The notes beneath the pieces are model-generated. The model was given only the letters and a program-made list of their open reading frames with translations, was not told the DNA's origin and did no database searches. A stretch of DNA of 62,509 bases, from NCBI GenBank assembly GCA_013314815.1, contig JABUEY010000005.1, forward strand, positions 1-62,509, given 5' to 3'. Shown here in pieces: positions 17,925-26,138 of the stretch. Positions within the stretch are counted from its first letter, which is position 1. The number at the start of each line of letters is the position of its first letter. The DNA comes from Syntrophobacteraceae bacterium. GTDB lineage: Bacteria; Desulfobacterota; Syntrophobacteria; Syntrophobacterales; Syntrophobacteraceae. Both the position numbers and the translations under genes were made by a program.

Positions 17925-17998
17925 CGGGACGTGGCTCAGCTTGGTAGAGCGCTGCGTTCGGGACGCAGAGGTCGCTGGTTCGAATCCAGTCGTCCCGA
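17925..17998 (+). tRNA. tRNA-Pro (anticodon CGG)
   Basis: Cloverleaf of 74 bases. The acceptor stem is CGGGACG (17925-17931) paired with CGTCCCG (17991-17997), with discriminator A. The D arm is GCTC/GAGC, the anticodon stem CTGCG/CGCAG encloses loop TTCGGGA with anticodon CGG, and the T arm contains GGTTCGAATCC. The CCA end is not encoded. Confidence 0.97.
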
Positions 17999-18151
17999 TA
18001 CCAAAATCAGTAAATGCGGTTTCTTACATCAGGTACAGGAGTGTCGATCCCGGGGGTGGTCAGAGGTCAGACCCTGGACGGATTGATCCCCTGCATCACG
18101 GCTGTAATCGGCGGTGCAGAACAAATGGAGAAGAGATATCCGCAGCAGCGG

Positions 18152-19468
18152 CTATCGATTCCCGGCATCGGATGCGCCGGGAGACATGGGATGCGGGGAA
18201 GCGCCGTGGTCGACGCCGGGGCGCCGTACATAGCACCTGTCTCCCCATAAAGTCGGTCGGCCGGCTTCGATGTCCGCAGCAGCAGCAGCAAGGATGCCTC
18301 CCACAATCCACGACCCCGCTACGGTTGCCGGAAACGCCCAAAGGGGAGCGTGAGCCACCCGGTGGCTGCCTGCCATGACCAGGGCCCAGACCAGCAGTGC
18401 CACAGACGAGATCGCCGTTGCCGTCCGGGCGACAAGATCCATTGCGGGCACCGGGATCGCACCGGTGGTGATGCCCAGCAAGATCCCTGCAAACGCTGCC
18501 AGGGGCAGGAGAGTGCCCGTGATTCGAGCGCGCGCGGCCCATTTTCGAAGCCTGCGCGCATCGCACCGGGCCGATTCGGAGTAGATTCGCTTCCAGCCAT
18601 GACGGAATTCATTCCAGGATTCGTACATGGTGCACACGAGCATGCCATCCGCGGGCAGCACCGTGGCCCGCAGTCGATTCTCGGCCACAAGCCTCGCCAG
18701 TGCCAGGTCCTCGAGCAGTTCCCCCTTGACGGTTTCATGCCCCCCGATGCGCAGGTAGGCTTCGCGCCGGAAAAGCATGAACTGCCCGTTGGCGAAGGCG
18801 CGTCGTCGTTCTTCGCGGTTCGCTCGCAGTACGGGGTATTGGTACATCAGTTCGAGACAGGCGGACATCTGGACGAACCATTCGTACCAGCGGTCGTATG
18901 TAAGGGTGCTCAGCAGGCTCACGAGATCGGCTTTTCGCTCTTTTGCGAGGGCCACCGTGGCACGGATGCATGACGGATGGAAGCGGGTGTCCGCGTCGGC
19001 GAACAGAAGGTAGTCGGAATTTGAAGCAGCCGTGGATTGCTGAACGCCCTGGAACACGGCATGCACTTTCCCCGCCCAGTCGTCTGGACACCTGTCGACC
19101 ACGACGATTTCGAACCGTTCGTCGTTGCCAACGGCCCGGATCGCCGCGTCGTAGGTCCCGTCGGTGCATCGGTCGAGCGACAGCACGACGTGGAGACCGG
19201 GGTAATCCTGGGCCTTGAGAGAGAGGATGTGGATCGGCAGGGAATGTTCTTCATTGTGTGCCGGTACGACGACGCATACGGAATCCTCAAAAGGAGTGCC
19301 TTGGGCCGTCTTCAGGCCATCCCGGGCTGTAGGAAGATCTCGAATGGTCCGAATGAGCCGGTGGAGGCCGACCGACCAGTAGGCCAGCATGCCTGCCGAC
19401 AGGATGCCGAGCAGGGTTCGGAGGATTAAGAGAACCAGGTCACCGGTAAGCACCGAACCTCCACGCAC
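18152..19468 (-). CDS. Family 2 glycosyltransferase, HpnB/CrtQ-like membrane type
   Basis: 438-residue membrane-anchored glycosyltransferase. An N-terminal helix at about 10-30 is followed by a GT-A domain with VCVVVPAHNEE, the DxD metal site in LLFADADTRFHP, and a late acidic motif in GELLEDLALARLV. Three or more C-terminal hydrophobic helices follow. The order resembles hopanoid-associated HpnB and carotenoid-type glycosyltransferases, suggesting a lipid acceptor. No hopanoid or carotenoid gene is adjacent, so the acceptor is unknown. The start is a GTG at 19468; another GTG at 19453 directly follows GGAGG and is equally plausible. Confidence 0.82.
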   Translation of the reverse strand: MRGGSVLTGDLVLLILRTLLGILSAGMLAYWSVGLHRLIRTIRDLPTARDGLKTAQGTPFEDSVCVVVPAHNEEHSLPIHILSLKAQDYPGLHVVLSLDRCTDGTYDAAIRAVGNDERFEIVVVDRCPDDWAGKVHAVFQGVQQSTAASNSDYLLFADADTRFHPSCIRATVALAKERKADLVSLLSTLTYDRWYEWFVQMSACLELMYQYPVLRANREERRRAFANGQFMLFRREAYLRIGGHETVKGELLEDLALARLVAENRLRATVLPADGMLVCTMYESWNEFRHGWKRIYSESARCDARRLRKWAARARITGTLLPLAAFAGILLGITTGAIPVPAMDLVARTATAISSVALLVWALVMAGSHRVAHAPLWAFPATVAGSWIVGGILAAAAADIEAGRPTLWGDRCYVRRPGVDHGASPHPMSPGASDAGNR

Positions 19469-19892
19469 ATTCTCCGCGAAACCATACGGGGTCCGCGGGT
19501 ATGGGTGTTCATCTGTGTGTCGATATAGGTCGTCGGGTTCCTTCGCCAGGAAGGGCGGAGCGGACGAAAGGAAGGCCGCATGCTCGGGACGTGCTCACGG
19601 CCCCGGTTCGCCTGCCCGATTCCCGGCTTACAGGGAAAGCCGGGAGCCTGGAGCCGCTCGAACATCGATGTCCGAAGCTTCGACGGTGAAGGAGAGGAGA
19701 GGCACGGGCAACTGTCCCCGGATGCGCGCGATTCCCTGCCTTCTTTTACAGGCTTCCGATGATCCCGTAAAGAGACAATTCGGATCCGCCGGCCGGGCAG
19801 ACCCCTCGGGTTTCGCGTCGGGTCCTCCGAACGCCGCGCATGTGCGTCCCGCTTCGTTATCTCAGCCGCCGTCAAGCCGTTGAAGGGTATGG
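19469..19892. other. Intergenic gap with an isolated hairpin
   Basis: No gene is supported in these 424 bases; open frames on both strands are arginine/serine/proline-rich and lack ribosome binding sites. A perfect 8-bp stem, CCCGGCTT (19622-19629) with AAGCCGGG (19637-19644), lies downstream of the DUF1330 gene. It has no T-run, so it is not a standard intrinsic terminator. Confidence 0.35.
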
Positions 19893-20189
19893 TCAGGATG
19901 AGGAATGTCCATCCACGATAATCGCCCTCGACGCTGTGGAACGCTCCCTGAGCGGAGCCAGCTCCAGGTATTCGGGCGACCCCAGGCAGCTTCGAATCTG
20001 TTCGACCGTTTCAAATTCCACCACGATGATCCTTTCCGGGTTCCAGTTTCCGGACAGGGGAGTCACCTTGCCTCCACGAACCAGGTACCTGCCTCCATGT
20101 TTTTCGATGATCTCCGGAACCCTTCTCACATACTCGGAGTACATCCCGGGTTCACTGACCTCGATCTCGATGATCAGAAACACTGCCAT
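19893..20189 (-). CDS. DUF1330 family protein
   Basis: 98-residue dimeric alpha-beta barrel protein of the DUF1330 family. Characteristic features are the short N-terminal strand AVFLIIEIEV, Y-S-E-Y-V-R-R-V-P-E followed by H-G-G-R-Y-L-V-R-G-G, and W-N-P-E-R-I-I-V-V-E-F. Biochemical function is not established for the family. ATG 20189 is preferred over a GTG nine bases upstream; the Shine-Dalgarno is weak in either case. It lies alone between two non-coding gaps. Confidence 0.85.
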   Translation of the reverse strand: MAVFLIIEIEVSEPGMYSEYVRRVPEIIEKHGGRYLVRGGKVTPLSGNWNPERIIVVEFETVEQIRSCLGSPEYLELAPLRERSTASRAIIVDGHSSS

Positions 20190-20653
20190 AATGAACACCC
20201 GATCCCCTTCCGAACGGCTGGAGCCATAGCGTTCAGCCAGACCACACAGCAGTCCAGACGCTGAAGGGACATTTGCCCGCTATGTCGGGAAATCTGAAGA
20301 AATCCAACACGGCATCCAACTGGTGCTGTTTACACGGATTTGCAATATGGAGAAATTTTATCAAGAATTACGCTAAAGTCTTGAGCTCATCAATAGAATT
20401 CAGGGGGTGAGTGATGTCTTTGAAGCACGGCCTGTTGCACAAAACCCTGCGGCGCGTTCTTCCTGCCTTCTTAGAAGACCCGGACGGATAGTGTTGTCCA
20501 TATAAGCCCATCTTATCGAGTGAACCGACGTCCTCGTATATTGCGCCTGTCCATCTGCTGGTTCTTTCTTCAAGAAGTTCACGATTGTCTGTTTTTCTGT
20601 CCTTTTGCCGTTTTCATTCGAACCTGTACCTGTTTGCTTGAGGAGGAGATGCC
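20190..20653. other. Non-coding gap before a degraded gene
   Basis: About 460 bases with no supportable gene. The centre (about 20290-20400) is AT-rich compared with the surroundings. The right end holds the strong GAGGAGGAG ribosome binding site of the decayed secreted-protein gene at 20654. No clear promoter hexamers were identified. Confidence 0.35.
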
Positions 20654-21178
20654 ATGCGTTGGGGAAAGCTGATTCTGACGGTTGGAGTGGTATTGTGGAT
20701 TCTGAGCGCCGTCGGGACCGGTTTTGCGGCCTATCACCCCATGGGTGAAAGCGATTCCGAAGAAATTTGGCATCCTCTTGTCCGCGATGGGGATCAAGGT
20801 ATATGCCCCCGATGGCTGGGCCCAGTTTCATCCGCTGGATCCCGACCCGGACCAGAAGACCGCTCACCATGCTGCTGGCGTACAAGAGGGACGGGGGAGT
20901 ACCTGGACACGGGAGCCTTGACGCCCGACAATAAGCTGGACGGGGAAGGGCCTTTCCGGGTGATGCCTCCTCAGAAAAACCCGGGACCTCCCGGTCAGAA
21001 ATCCACGGCTCTGAATGTTGAACCTTTCTGACCCTTTAACAACGATGCCGGTCACAATGCCGGGTTTTCGACTCGTTCTGCGAGCATTATCGAGGTCGAG
21101 CCGCTTCCCGAGGGAACCACGGATATCGATACCCTGGAGGCGGGCTGGGAGTGGTTCCCATCGGCGGCGATCTTCAGC
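20654..21178 (+). pseudogene. Frameshifted secreted protein remnant
   Basis: A coding signal that jumps frames. It opens with a good ribosome binding site, a signal peptide (MRWGKLILTVGVVLWILSA, cleaved near GFAAYHP) and GESDSEEIWHP. It then shifts at about 20785 to a frame reading IKVYAPDGWAQFHPLDP, shifts again near 20868 (LLAYKRDGG), and returns near 20900 to the original frame (EYLDTGALTPDNKLDGEGPF, then RVMPPQKNPGPP). An in-frame TGA at 21029 interrupts it, after which PFNNDAGHNAGF and VEPLPEGTTDIDTLEAGWEW continue. The joined sequence resembles a secreted protein with a DGW...GEGPFR core, possibly a molybdopterin-binding sulfite-oxidase-like fold; this identification is tentative. Intact product is not expected. 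Confidence 0.7.
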
Positions 21179-21179
21179 C

Positions 21180-21427
21180 AAGAGCCTATATGGCCGATCA
21201 AGCAACAGTACAGACTGCGAATCTCTGCAGCTTCCTTGGCTGGACTTGAGAAAAGAGCTGTACAGCAGGTTCGAGGCCTCCGGGCATGCCTTCGAGTAGT
21301 TCGACATCCAGCAGGACCTCCAAGCGTTGCAGGAGACAGCCATCGAGGACAACGGCAAGCACCTCGCCATCCGCAGTCCGTGCCTCGGAACCTGCGGCAA
21401 GGTGTTTCAGGCAGTAAGAGTGGCTTA
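21180..21427 (+). pseudogene. Unidentified degraded C-terminal coding fragment
   Basis: Directly after the decayed secreted protein, another frame reads LDLRKELYSRFEASGHAFE, a TAG stop at 21297-21299, then FDIQQDLQALQETAIEDNGK and LAIRSPCLGTCGKVFQAV before a TAA at 21425. The composition is protein-like on both sides of the stop. It may be the tail of a separate gene fused by deletion, or of a transposase; I do not recognise it. Confidence 0.4.
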
Positions 21428-21543
21428 ATTTCCTCAACTTGCCTGGCAGGTTACACTCGCACAGAGTCTCGCACAAATGTAAAAGGGGATCACATCCACA
21501 CACCGTGATCCCCATCCAAGTAGCTGTTGCTGCGGGTATTTCC

Positions 21544-21618
21544 TGGAGCCGGCGATGGGATTCGAACCCGCAACCTGCTGATTACAAATCAGCTGCTCTG
21601 CCATTGAGCTACGCCGGC
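21544..21618 (-). tRNA. tRNA-Thr (anticodon TGT)
   Basis: Read on the reverse strand from 21618: acceptor GCCGGCG pairs with CGCCGGC (21554-21548), the anticodon stem CTGAT/ATCAG holds loop TTTGTAA with anticodon TGT, and the T arm contains GGTTCGAATCC. The discriminator is T and CCA is encoded at 21546-21544. Confidence 0.97.
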
Positions 21619-21635
21619 CAAAATCAGTGTTTTGC

Positions 21636-21665
21636 CTTATATCATGCGGATTTGCAGGTTGTCAA
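21636..21665 (-). promoter_or_regulatory. Sigma-70-type promoter of tRNA-Thr
   Basis: On the reverse strand TTGACA (21665-21660), an 18-base spacer and TATAAG (21641-21636) lie just upstream of the tRNA 5' end at 21618. Both hexamers are near consensus and the position is right for tRNA transcription. Confidence 0.7.
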
Positions 21666-21998
21666 GCAGTTGTCGGGCCGAGGTTTTGGCAGCAACTGTC
21701 AGCGGAAGGCGGCGATAATGGACTCCGTTGAGATATTCATCGATATCCCGTGTGATCGGAGAAAGGGAGAACAGGCGGCGGCAGGCCAGGTTCGGCGGCA
21801 GAACATGAAAGCGGGAACTGCGGAGGCAGGAGAGTGAAACAGCTCAAGACCTGGGAATGCGGCCCCATGGAGTGCAAGGTTTGCCGGTGTTGATATCCGG
21901 CCTCGCAGCACCATGCGGAAAAACAATGAGCAACCCCCCCCCCGTACCCTTTAGCAAAGCTTTCGGCCGAGGGGAATCCGTCCGGGACGCCTCGGCGG
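21666..21998. other. Gap with a ten-cytosine tract
   Basis: No gene is supported between the tRNA-Thr promoter and the radical SAM gene. It contains a run of ten C at 21934-21943. The tract is not inside or directly before a convincing coding sequence, so it gives no evidence of phase variation. Confidence 0.35.
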
Positions 21999-23657
21999 CT
22001 ATCGCACCACTCCACTGCGCAAAACCGCCTGGACAAACATCCTGCACAGTGGCTCCGATACCCGGTGTTCGTAGACTTCCCCGTCGGGGGTTACTCCTCG
22101 AACCCTGCAGTCGTGCAGAAACCAGGCCAGGAGGATCATGCCGATGTTTCTGCGGGCAGTGGGAGTCCGTGCATCGGAGGCAAGTCTTTCAATGGCTTTC
22201 ATGCCGTCTGTCGAGCAGGGAACGGGGTCCACGGGCAGCGATCTCGGTTGGCGTAACGGCGGCAGGGACTTGATGAAATTGAGGATCCTGCCGAGCCGCA
22301 GGAGGGTGATGGATTCCTCCCTGGTGGTCGTGTGGGAGATGGGGAAAACGGTGGATCTCAGAAGTGACGTCTTTTCAGGCAGGAGTCCCGCGTCCGAGCA
22401 AAGTGAGAAATCCGCACTTCCCGGCGAAGGGTAATAGACGGATACGCCGGCGATGACCGGCAGGCCGGCCAGGTAGAGCAGGTCGGCCAGGGAATCGAAG
22501 GCTGCCTGGTGGGGCGCACCCACGATGATGTAGCCGACGGCGTGCATTCCGAGCCTTCTTGCGCATCGCAGCGCGTTTTCGAATGAAATCCGGACGTCGG
22601 GCCTTCTGAATCTGGCCAACTGTTCCAAGCAGGTCGAAGCCAGGGAGAGATTCAAGGCTGTGAACCCTGCTTCCTTCATCCTTCGGATGATTTCGTCGTC
22701 GAGAGTGGGAGGAAAGAGGCCGTTCATGGCTCGAAGTTCGAGGTCCGCTGCGGCGAAACGCTCATTGATTCCGTCGAGAAGACACAGGAACCAGCGCCTG
22801 TCCAGGGAGATGTTTTCATCCTCGAAATCGATAAACCCGGTTCCGAACGTGTAAACCAGTTCCTCCATCTCGGCGAGCACCGATTCAACGCTCCTTTTCC
22901 TGTACGTTATGCCGGACGATCCGCCCATGGAACAGTAACTGCACCGCATCGGACAGCCCCGGCTTGCGGTGACGACTCCGCTTCCCCTGCCGTTTCTCCG
23001 GTAGAAGCGCCGGTTCAACAGCCGGAAGGCGGGAAGCGGCTGCCGGTCCAGGTCCGGCACGGCCGCGGGCGGATTCACGATCGATCTCCCGGATGGCCCT
23101 CGAAAAGCGATTCCCGGAACATTCCGCAGATCGCTTTTTTCCTTCAATGCCCGGGCCAGCTCCGGCATCGATTGCTCGCCTTCTCCGCGCAGCACGTAAT
23201 CGACCGCCGGGCATTCCAGGACCTTTTCGGGTAAATGCGTCGGGTGATGGCCTCCAAGAACGACGATACACCCGGGGTGGAACCGCTTCACCGCTTCGGC
23301 GGTCGTCAATGCTTCGTCGGCGTATGCGGTGAACAGGGACGAGACTCCCACGAGGAAGGCACCCGATTCCTTTGCCTTCTTCCCCAGGTGTTCGAAGCCT
23401 GCGCCGAAATGCCTGTAGTGGTGAAAAAGGCCGAAAGGTGAAACGTCGGCACGGCCGTAGCATGCGTCGAGGCAGGCCATCTCGGGAGGCAGGTCGATCA
23501 CGCGGGACCTGGATGTGGCCGATCCGTCCAGGATGTCGACGGAAAAGCCTTGACGGTCGAGCGATGAGGCGATGCACGCCAGGCCGTAGGGGATGGTCCG
23601 CTTGGCGGTGATGTAGAAGTCCCTTACGGGAGGCTGGATGAGGAGTATATCGGTCAT
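21999..23657 (-). CDS. B12-binding radical SAM protein
   Basis: 552-residue class B (cobalamin-binding) radical SAM enzyme. The N-terminal Rossmann-like B12 domain has the usual opening DILLIQPP, VGVSSLFTAYADEA and VVLGGHHPTHLPE, then VDYVLRGEGEQSMPEL. The radical SAM core carries SRGCPMRCSYCS with cysteines at 235, 239 and 242, followed by YRKRSVESVLAEMEELV and FIDFEDENISLD. Relatives include methyltransferases and ring-forming enzymes acting on lipids, cofactors or natural products; the substrate cannot be told from sequence. It begins 34 bases before the end of priA, read along the reverse strand, with no obvious functional link. Confidence 0.88.
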   Translation of the reverse strand: MTDILLIQPPVRDFYITAKRTIPYGLACIASSLDRQGFSVDILDGSATSRSRVIDLPPEMACLDACYGRADVSPFGLFHHYRHFGAGFEHLGKKAKESGAFLVGVSSLFTAYADEALTTAEAVKRFHPGCIVVLGGHHPTHLPEKVLECPAVDYVLRGEGEQSMPELARALKEKSDLRNVPGIAFRGPSGRSIVNPPAAVPDLDRQPLPAFRLLNRRFYRRNGRGSGVVTASRGCPMRCSYCSMGGSSGITYRKRSVESVLAEMEELVYTFGTGFIDFEDENISLDRRWFLCLLDGINERFAAADLELRAMNGLFPPTLDDEIIRRMKEAGFTALNLSLASTCLEQLARFRRPDVRISFENALRCARRLGMHAVGYIIVGAPHQAAFDSLADLLYLAGLPVIAGVSVYYPSPGSADFSLCSDAGLLPEKTSLLRSTVFPISHTTTREESITLLRLGRILNFIKSLPPLRQPRSLPVDPVPCSTDGMKAIERLASDARTPTARRNIGMILLAWFLHDCRVRGVTPDGEVYEHRVSEPLCRMFVQAVLRSGVVR

Positions 23658-23690
23658 GAGGCGTACACTTTGAACGTTCCAGGATAAAGA

Positions 23691-26138
23691 TCAGAGATTC
23701 ATGGACGGGTCTCGGTCGACGACCGTCTGCACCCGGCGCAGTTCAGGTTCCTTTGCGGCTCTTCGGAGCACCTCTTCGACGAATGTCTGCAGATCGACGT
23801 TTGTCCAGGTTTTGACAAAAACATGGCGGCGGAAGCGGTCTTTCAGTTTGACCAGGGGAGCCGGGGACGGCCCGAGGACGGCGATATGCCGTCCGGACTT
23901 GCGCAGCTCCCCAGCAACGGTCCGGCACAGGGCGGCAAGAGCCGCCGCTCCCCGGCATGCCTGCGCTTCGCAGGACGCTGTGACCAGGAACCTGAGAAAC
24001 CGCGTGAAGGGGGGGTACTGGAGGGCGCTTCGAGATTCGAGTTCCCTGTCGCAGAATCCTTCATAGTCCATGGTAAGCACCGACTGCAGGGTGTAGTGGC
24101 CGGGATTGTAGGTTTGCAGGATCACCCGGCCGGGAGTATCGCCTCTTCCCGCCCTGCCGGCCACCTGCAAAAGCAGCTGAACCGTGGTTTCGCCTGCCCG
24201 AAAATCGGGCAGTTGAAGGGCGGTGTCCGCATTGATGACTCCCACCAGGGCGATATTGGGAAAGTCGTGTCCCTTGGCCACCATCTGGGTGCCGATCAGA
24301 ACGTCCGCCCGGTTGCTTCTTACGGAATCCAGGAACCGGACCAGGTCTCCGGCCCGGGTCACCGTGTCGCGGTCGATGCGGACGATTCGAGCTTCAGGCA
24401 GGAGGCGGCGCACCTCGGCTTCCACCCGCTCCGTGCCGAAGCCGTAGGGAATCAGGGATGCGTTGCCGCATGCTGGGCACCGGTCGGGAACCGTGGTGTC
24501 GAATCCGCAGTAATGGCACCGCAGGCGCCGATCGCTGCGATGGTAGGTGAGCGTGACGCTGCAGGACGTACACTGCAGTGCCTCGCCGCACACGCCGCAC
24601 AGAAAACAGGTGGAGAACCCCCGGCGGTTGAGAAACAGCAGGGCCTGGCAGCCGGATTCGAGCGTTTCCAGAAGAGAGCTCTTCAGCCTTGCAGACAGTA
24701 CCTTGGTCCGGCCGGGTTCACGCCTCATGTCCACAACCTCCATTTCGGGGTGAGGGCGGTCATGGATGCGCCGCGGAAGTACGAGGGTACGGTACCTGTT
24801 CAGCCTGCTGTGCCGGATGGTCTGGAGGGAAGGAGTTGCTGAACCGAGCACCACGGGAATCCCCAGCATTCTCGCCCGCATAATGGCCACATCCCGGGCA
24901 TTGTATCGCAGGTGATCGTCCTGCTTGTAAGACGAGTCGTGTTCTTCGTCCACAATGATGATTCCGGGGTTGTTCACCGGCATGAACACGGCGGACCTGG
25001 CTCCCAGTACGACGGATCTCTTTCCTTCAAAAATTTCGCGCCGCCGGTCGTTTCTCACTCCCTGAGGCAGGGCGCTGTGCCAGACGGCGAGGCGGTCTCC
25101 GAAACGGTGGCGGAAGAGGGCTTCCATCTGAGTGCTGAGGGCGATTTCCGGGACGAGAACGATGGCTCCCCGCTCCTGATCGAGAGCTGCCTTCGCAAGG
25201 CGCAGGTAGACTTCCGTCTTGCCGCTCCCCGTGATTCCAAACAGCATGAAGGATTCAAAGGATGCATGGCGGATGCAGGGCAGAACGCGCTGGAGAATCT
25301 CCTGCTGATCCTCGGTGAGTTCCGGAGGGGGAGTGCAGGGGAGATCCTGTGCGCACGAGAATTCCTGCGGTTCCTTCTGCTCGGCGATTTCGAGAACACC
25401 GAGGCTGCCGAGTTTCCTGATCCAGTAATCCGCATTGCCGACCATTCGGCGGATATCCCGGATGGAGAGCCCTTCCCGGGAGGCTTCGAGAAGCCTGACG
25501 AGGGCTTGAAGATTAGAGTTTCTTGAAACGAGTTTCGGGTCGGGAGCACCGGCCAGGCGAGCGATCCTTGTCCTGCCGGATCCGCCGGGGACGGACCGCC
25601 GGACGCACCGCTCGATGAAGCCCGCTTTTTCGAGGTCGGCGAGGGCTTTTTTGAGACCTCTCGATGATGGCATGGAAGAGATGATATCGGCAATGGCAAC
25701 GCATTTTCGACCTCGAAGGATACGCAGCAGCCCCTTCGGATCCTCCGCATCGCCTGCCTTCATGGCTGCTTCCGTCAGTCTGTAGCCGGCCTGGGGCACA
25801 TCGGCGGTGCCCGCCTGGAGAACGGCCTGAATCACTTCCCCGACGGGATAAAAATAATAGGACGATACCCACCTGCACAGACGGATGAGTTCTTCGGTCA
25901 GGACGGGGGATTCATCCAGGATGGTCCGGAGGGGGCGAAGCTGGATGTCTGAAGGCAGGTCGGCAGGTGATTCAGCAAGGGAAAGCACCATCCCGACGGC
26001 TTCGGACCGCCCGAGCGGCACAAGGACTCGCATGCCCGGTCCTGTCCTTTGACGAAGCACGTCCGGGATCGAGTAATGCAGAGTCTTGTCGAGGGCTTTG
26101 AAAAGGGCGATCTCCGCAACGGCTTCCGGCACTTTCAC
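23691..26138 (-). CDS. priA: Primosomal replication restart helicase PriA
   Basis: Superfamily 2 helicase that recognises stalled or repaired forks and reloads the replisome. The 815 residues include the 3' DNA-binding domain (YSIPDVLRQRTGPGMRVLVPLG), Walker A GITGSGKTEVYL, a DEEH box (IIIVDEEHDSSYKQ), the cysteine-rich zinc module (CFLCGVCGEALQCTSC and CHYCGF...CPACGN) and the helicase motif TQMVAKGHDFPN with VAGRAGRG. Translation begins at GTG 26138, whose GTGA overlaps the stop of the upstream M23-family gene by four bases, so the two are probably coupled. Confidence 0.95.
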   Translation of the reverse strand: MKVPEAVAEIALFKALDKTLHYSIPDVLRQRTGPGMRVLVPLGRSEAVGMVLSLAESPADLPSDIQLRPLRTILDESPVLTEELIRLCRWVSSYYFYPVGEVIQAVLQAGTADVPQAGYRLTEAAMKAGDAEDPKGLLRILRGRKCVAIADIISSMPSSRGLKKALADLEKAGFIERCVRRSVPGGSGRTRIARLAGAPDPKLVSRNSNLQALVRLLEASREGLSIRDIRRMVGNADYWIRKLGSLGVLEIAEQKEPQEFSCAQDLPCTPPPELTEDQQEILQRVLPCIRHASFESFMLFGITGSGKTEVYLRLAKAALDQERGAIVLVPEIALSTQMEALFRHRFGDRLAVWHSALPQGVRNDRRREIFEGKRSVVLGARSAVFMPVNNPGIIIVDEEHDSSYKQDDHLRYNARDVAIMRARMLGIPVVLGSATPSLQTIRHSRLNRYRTLVLPRRIHDRPHPEMEVVDMRREPGRTKVLSARLKSSLLETLESGCQALLFLNRRGFSTCFLCGVCGEALQCTSCSVTLTYHRSDRRLRCHYCGFDTTVPDRCPACGNASLIPYGFGTERVEAEVRRLLPEARIVRIDRDTVTRAGDLVRFLDSVRSNRADVLIGTQMVAKGHDFPNIALVGVINADTALQLPDFRAGETTVQLLLQVAGRAGRGDTPGRVILQTYNPGHYTLQSVLTMDYEGFCDRELESRSALQYPPFTRFLRFLVTASCEAQACRGAAALAALCRTVAGELRKSGRHIAVLGPSPAPLVKLKDRFRRHVFVKTWTNVDLQTFVEEVLRRAAKEPELRRVQTVVDRDPSMNL

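Noticed and set aside
18014-18250. Short forward open frame after tRNA-Pro
   Set aside because: No ribosome binding site, no domain, and it overlaps the end of the well-supported glycosyltransferase gene.
21029-21031. In-frame TGA considered as a selenocysteine codon
   Set aside because: The same gene also has frameshifts, no SECIS-like hairpin is evident after the codon, and the context looks more like a former tryptophan.
21934-21943. Ten-C homopolymer as a phase-variable tract
   Set aside because: It does not lie within or just upstream of a convincing gene. A nine-C run at 5605-5613 is likewise intergenic.
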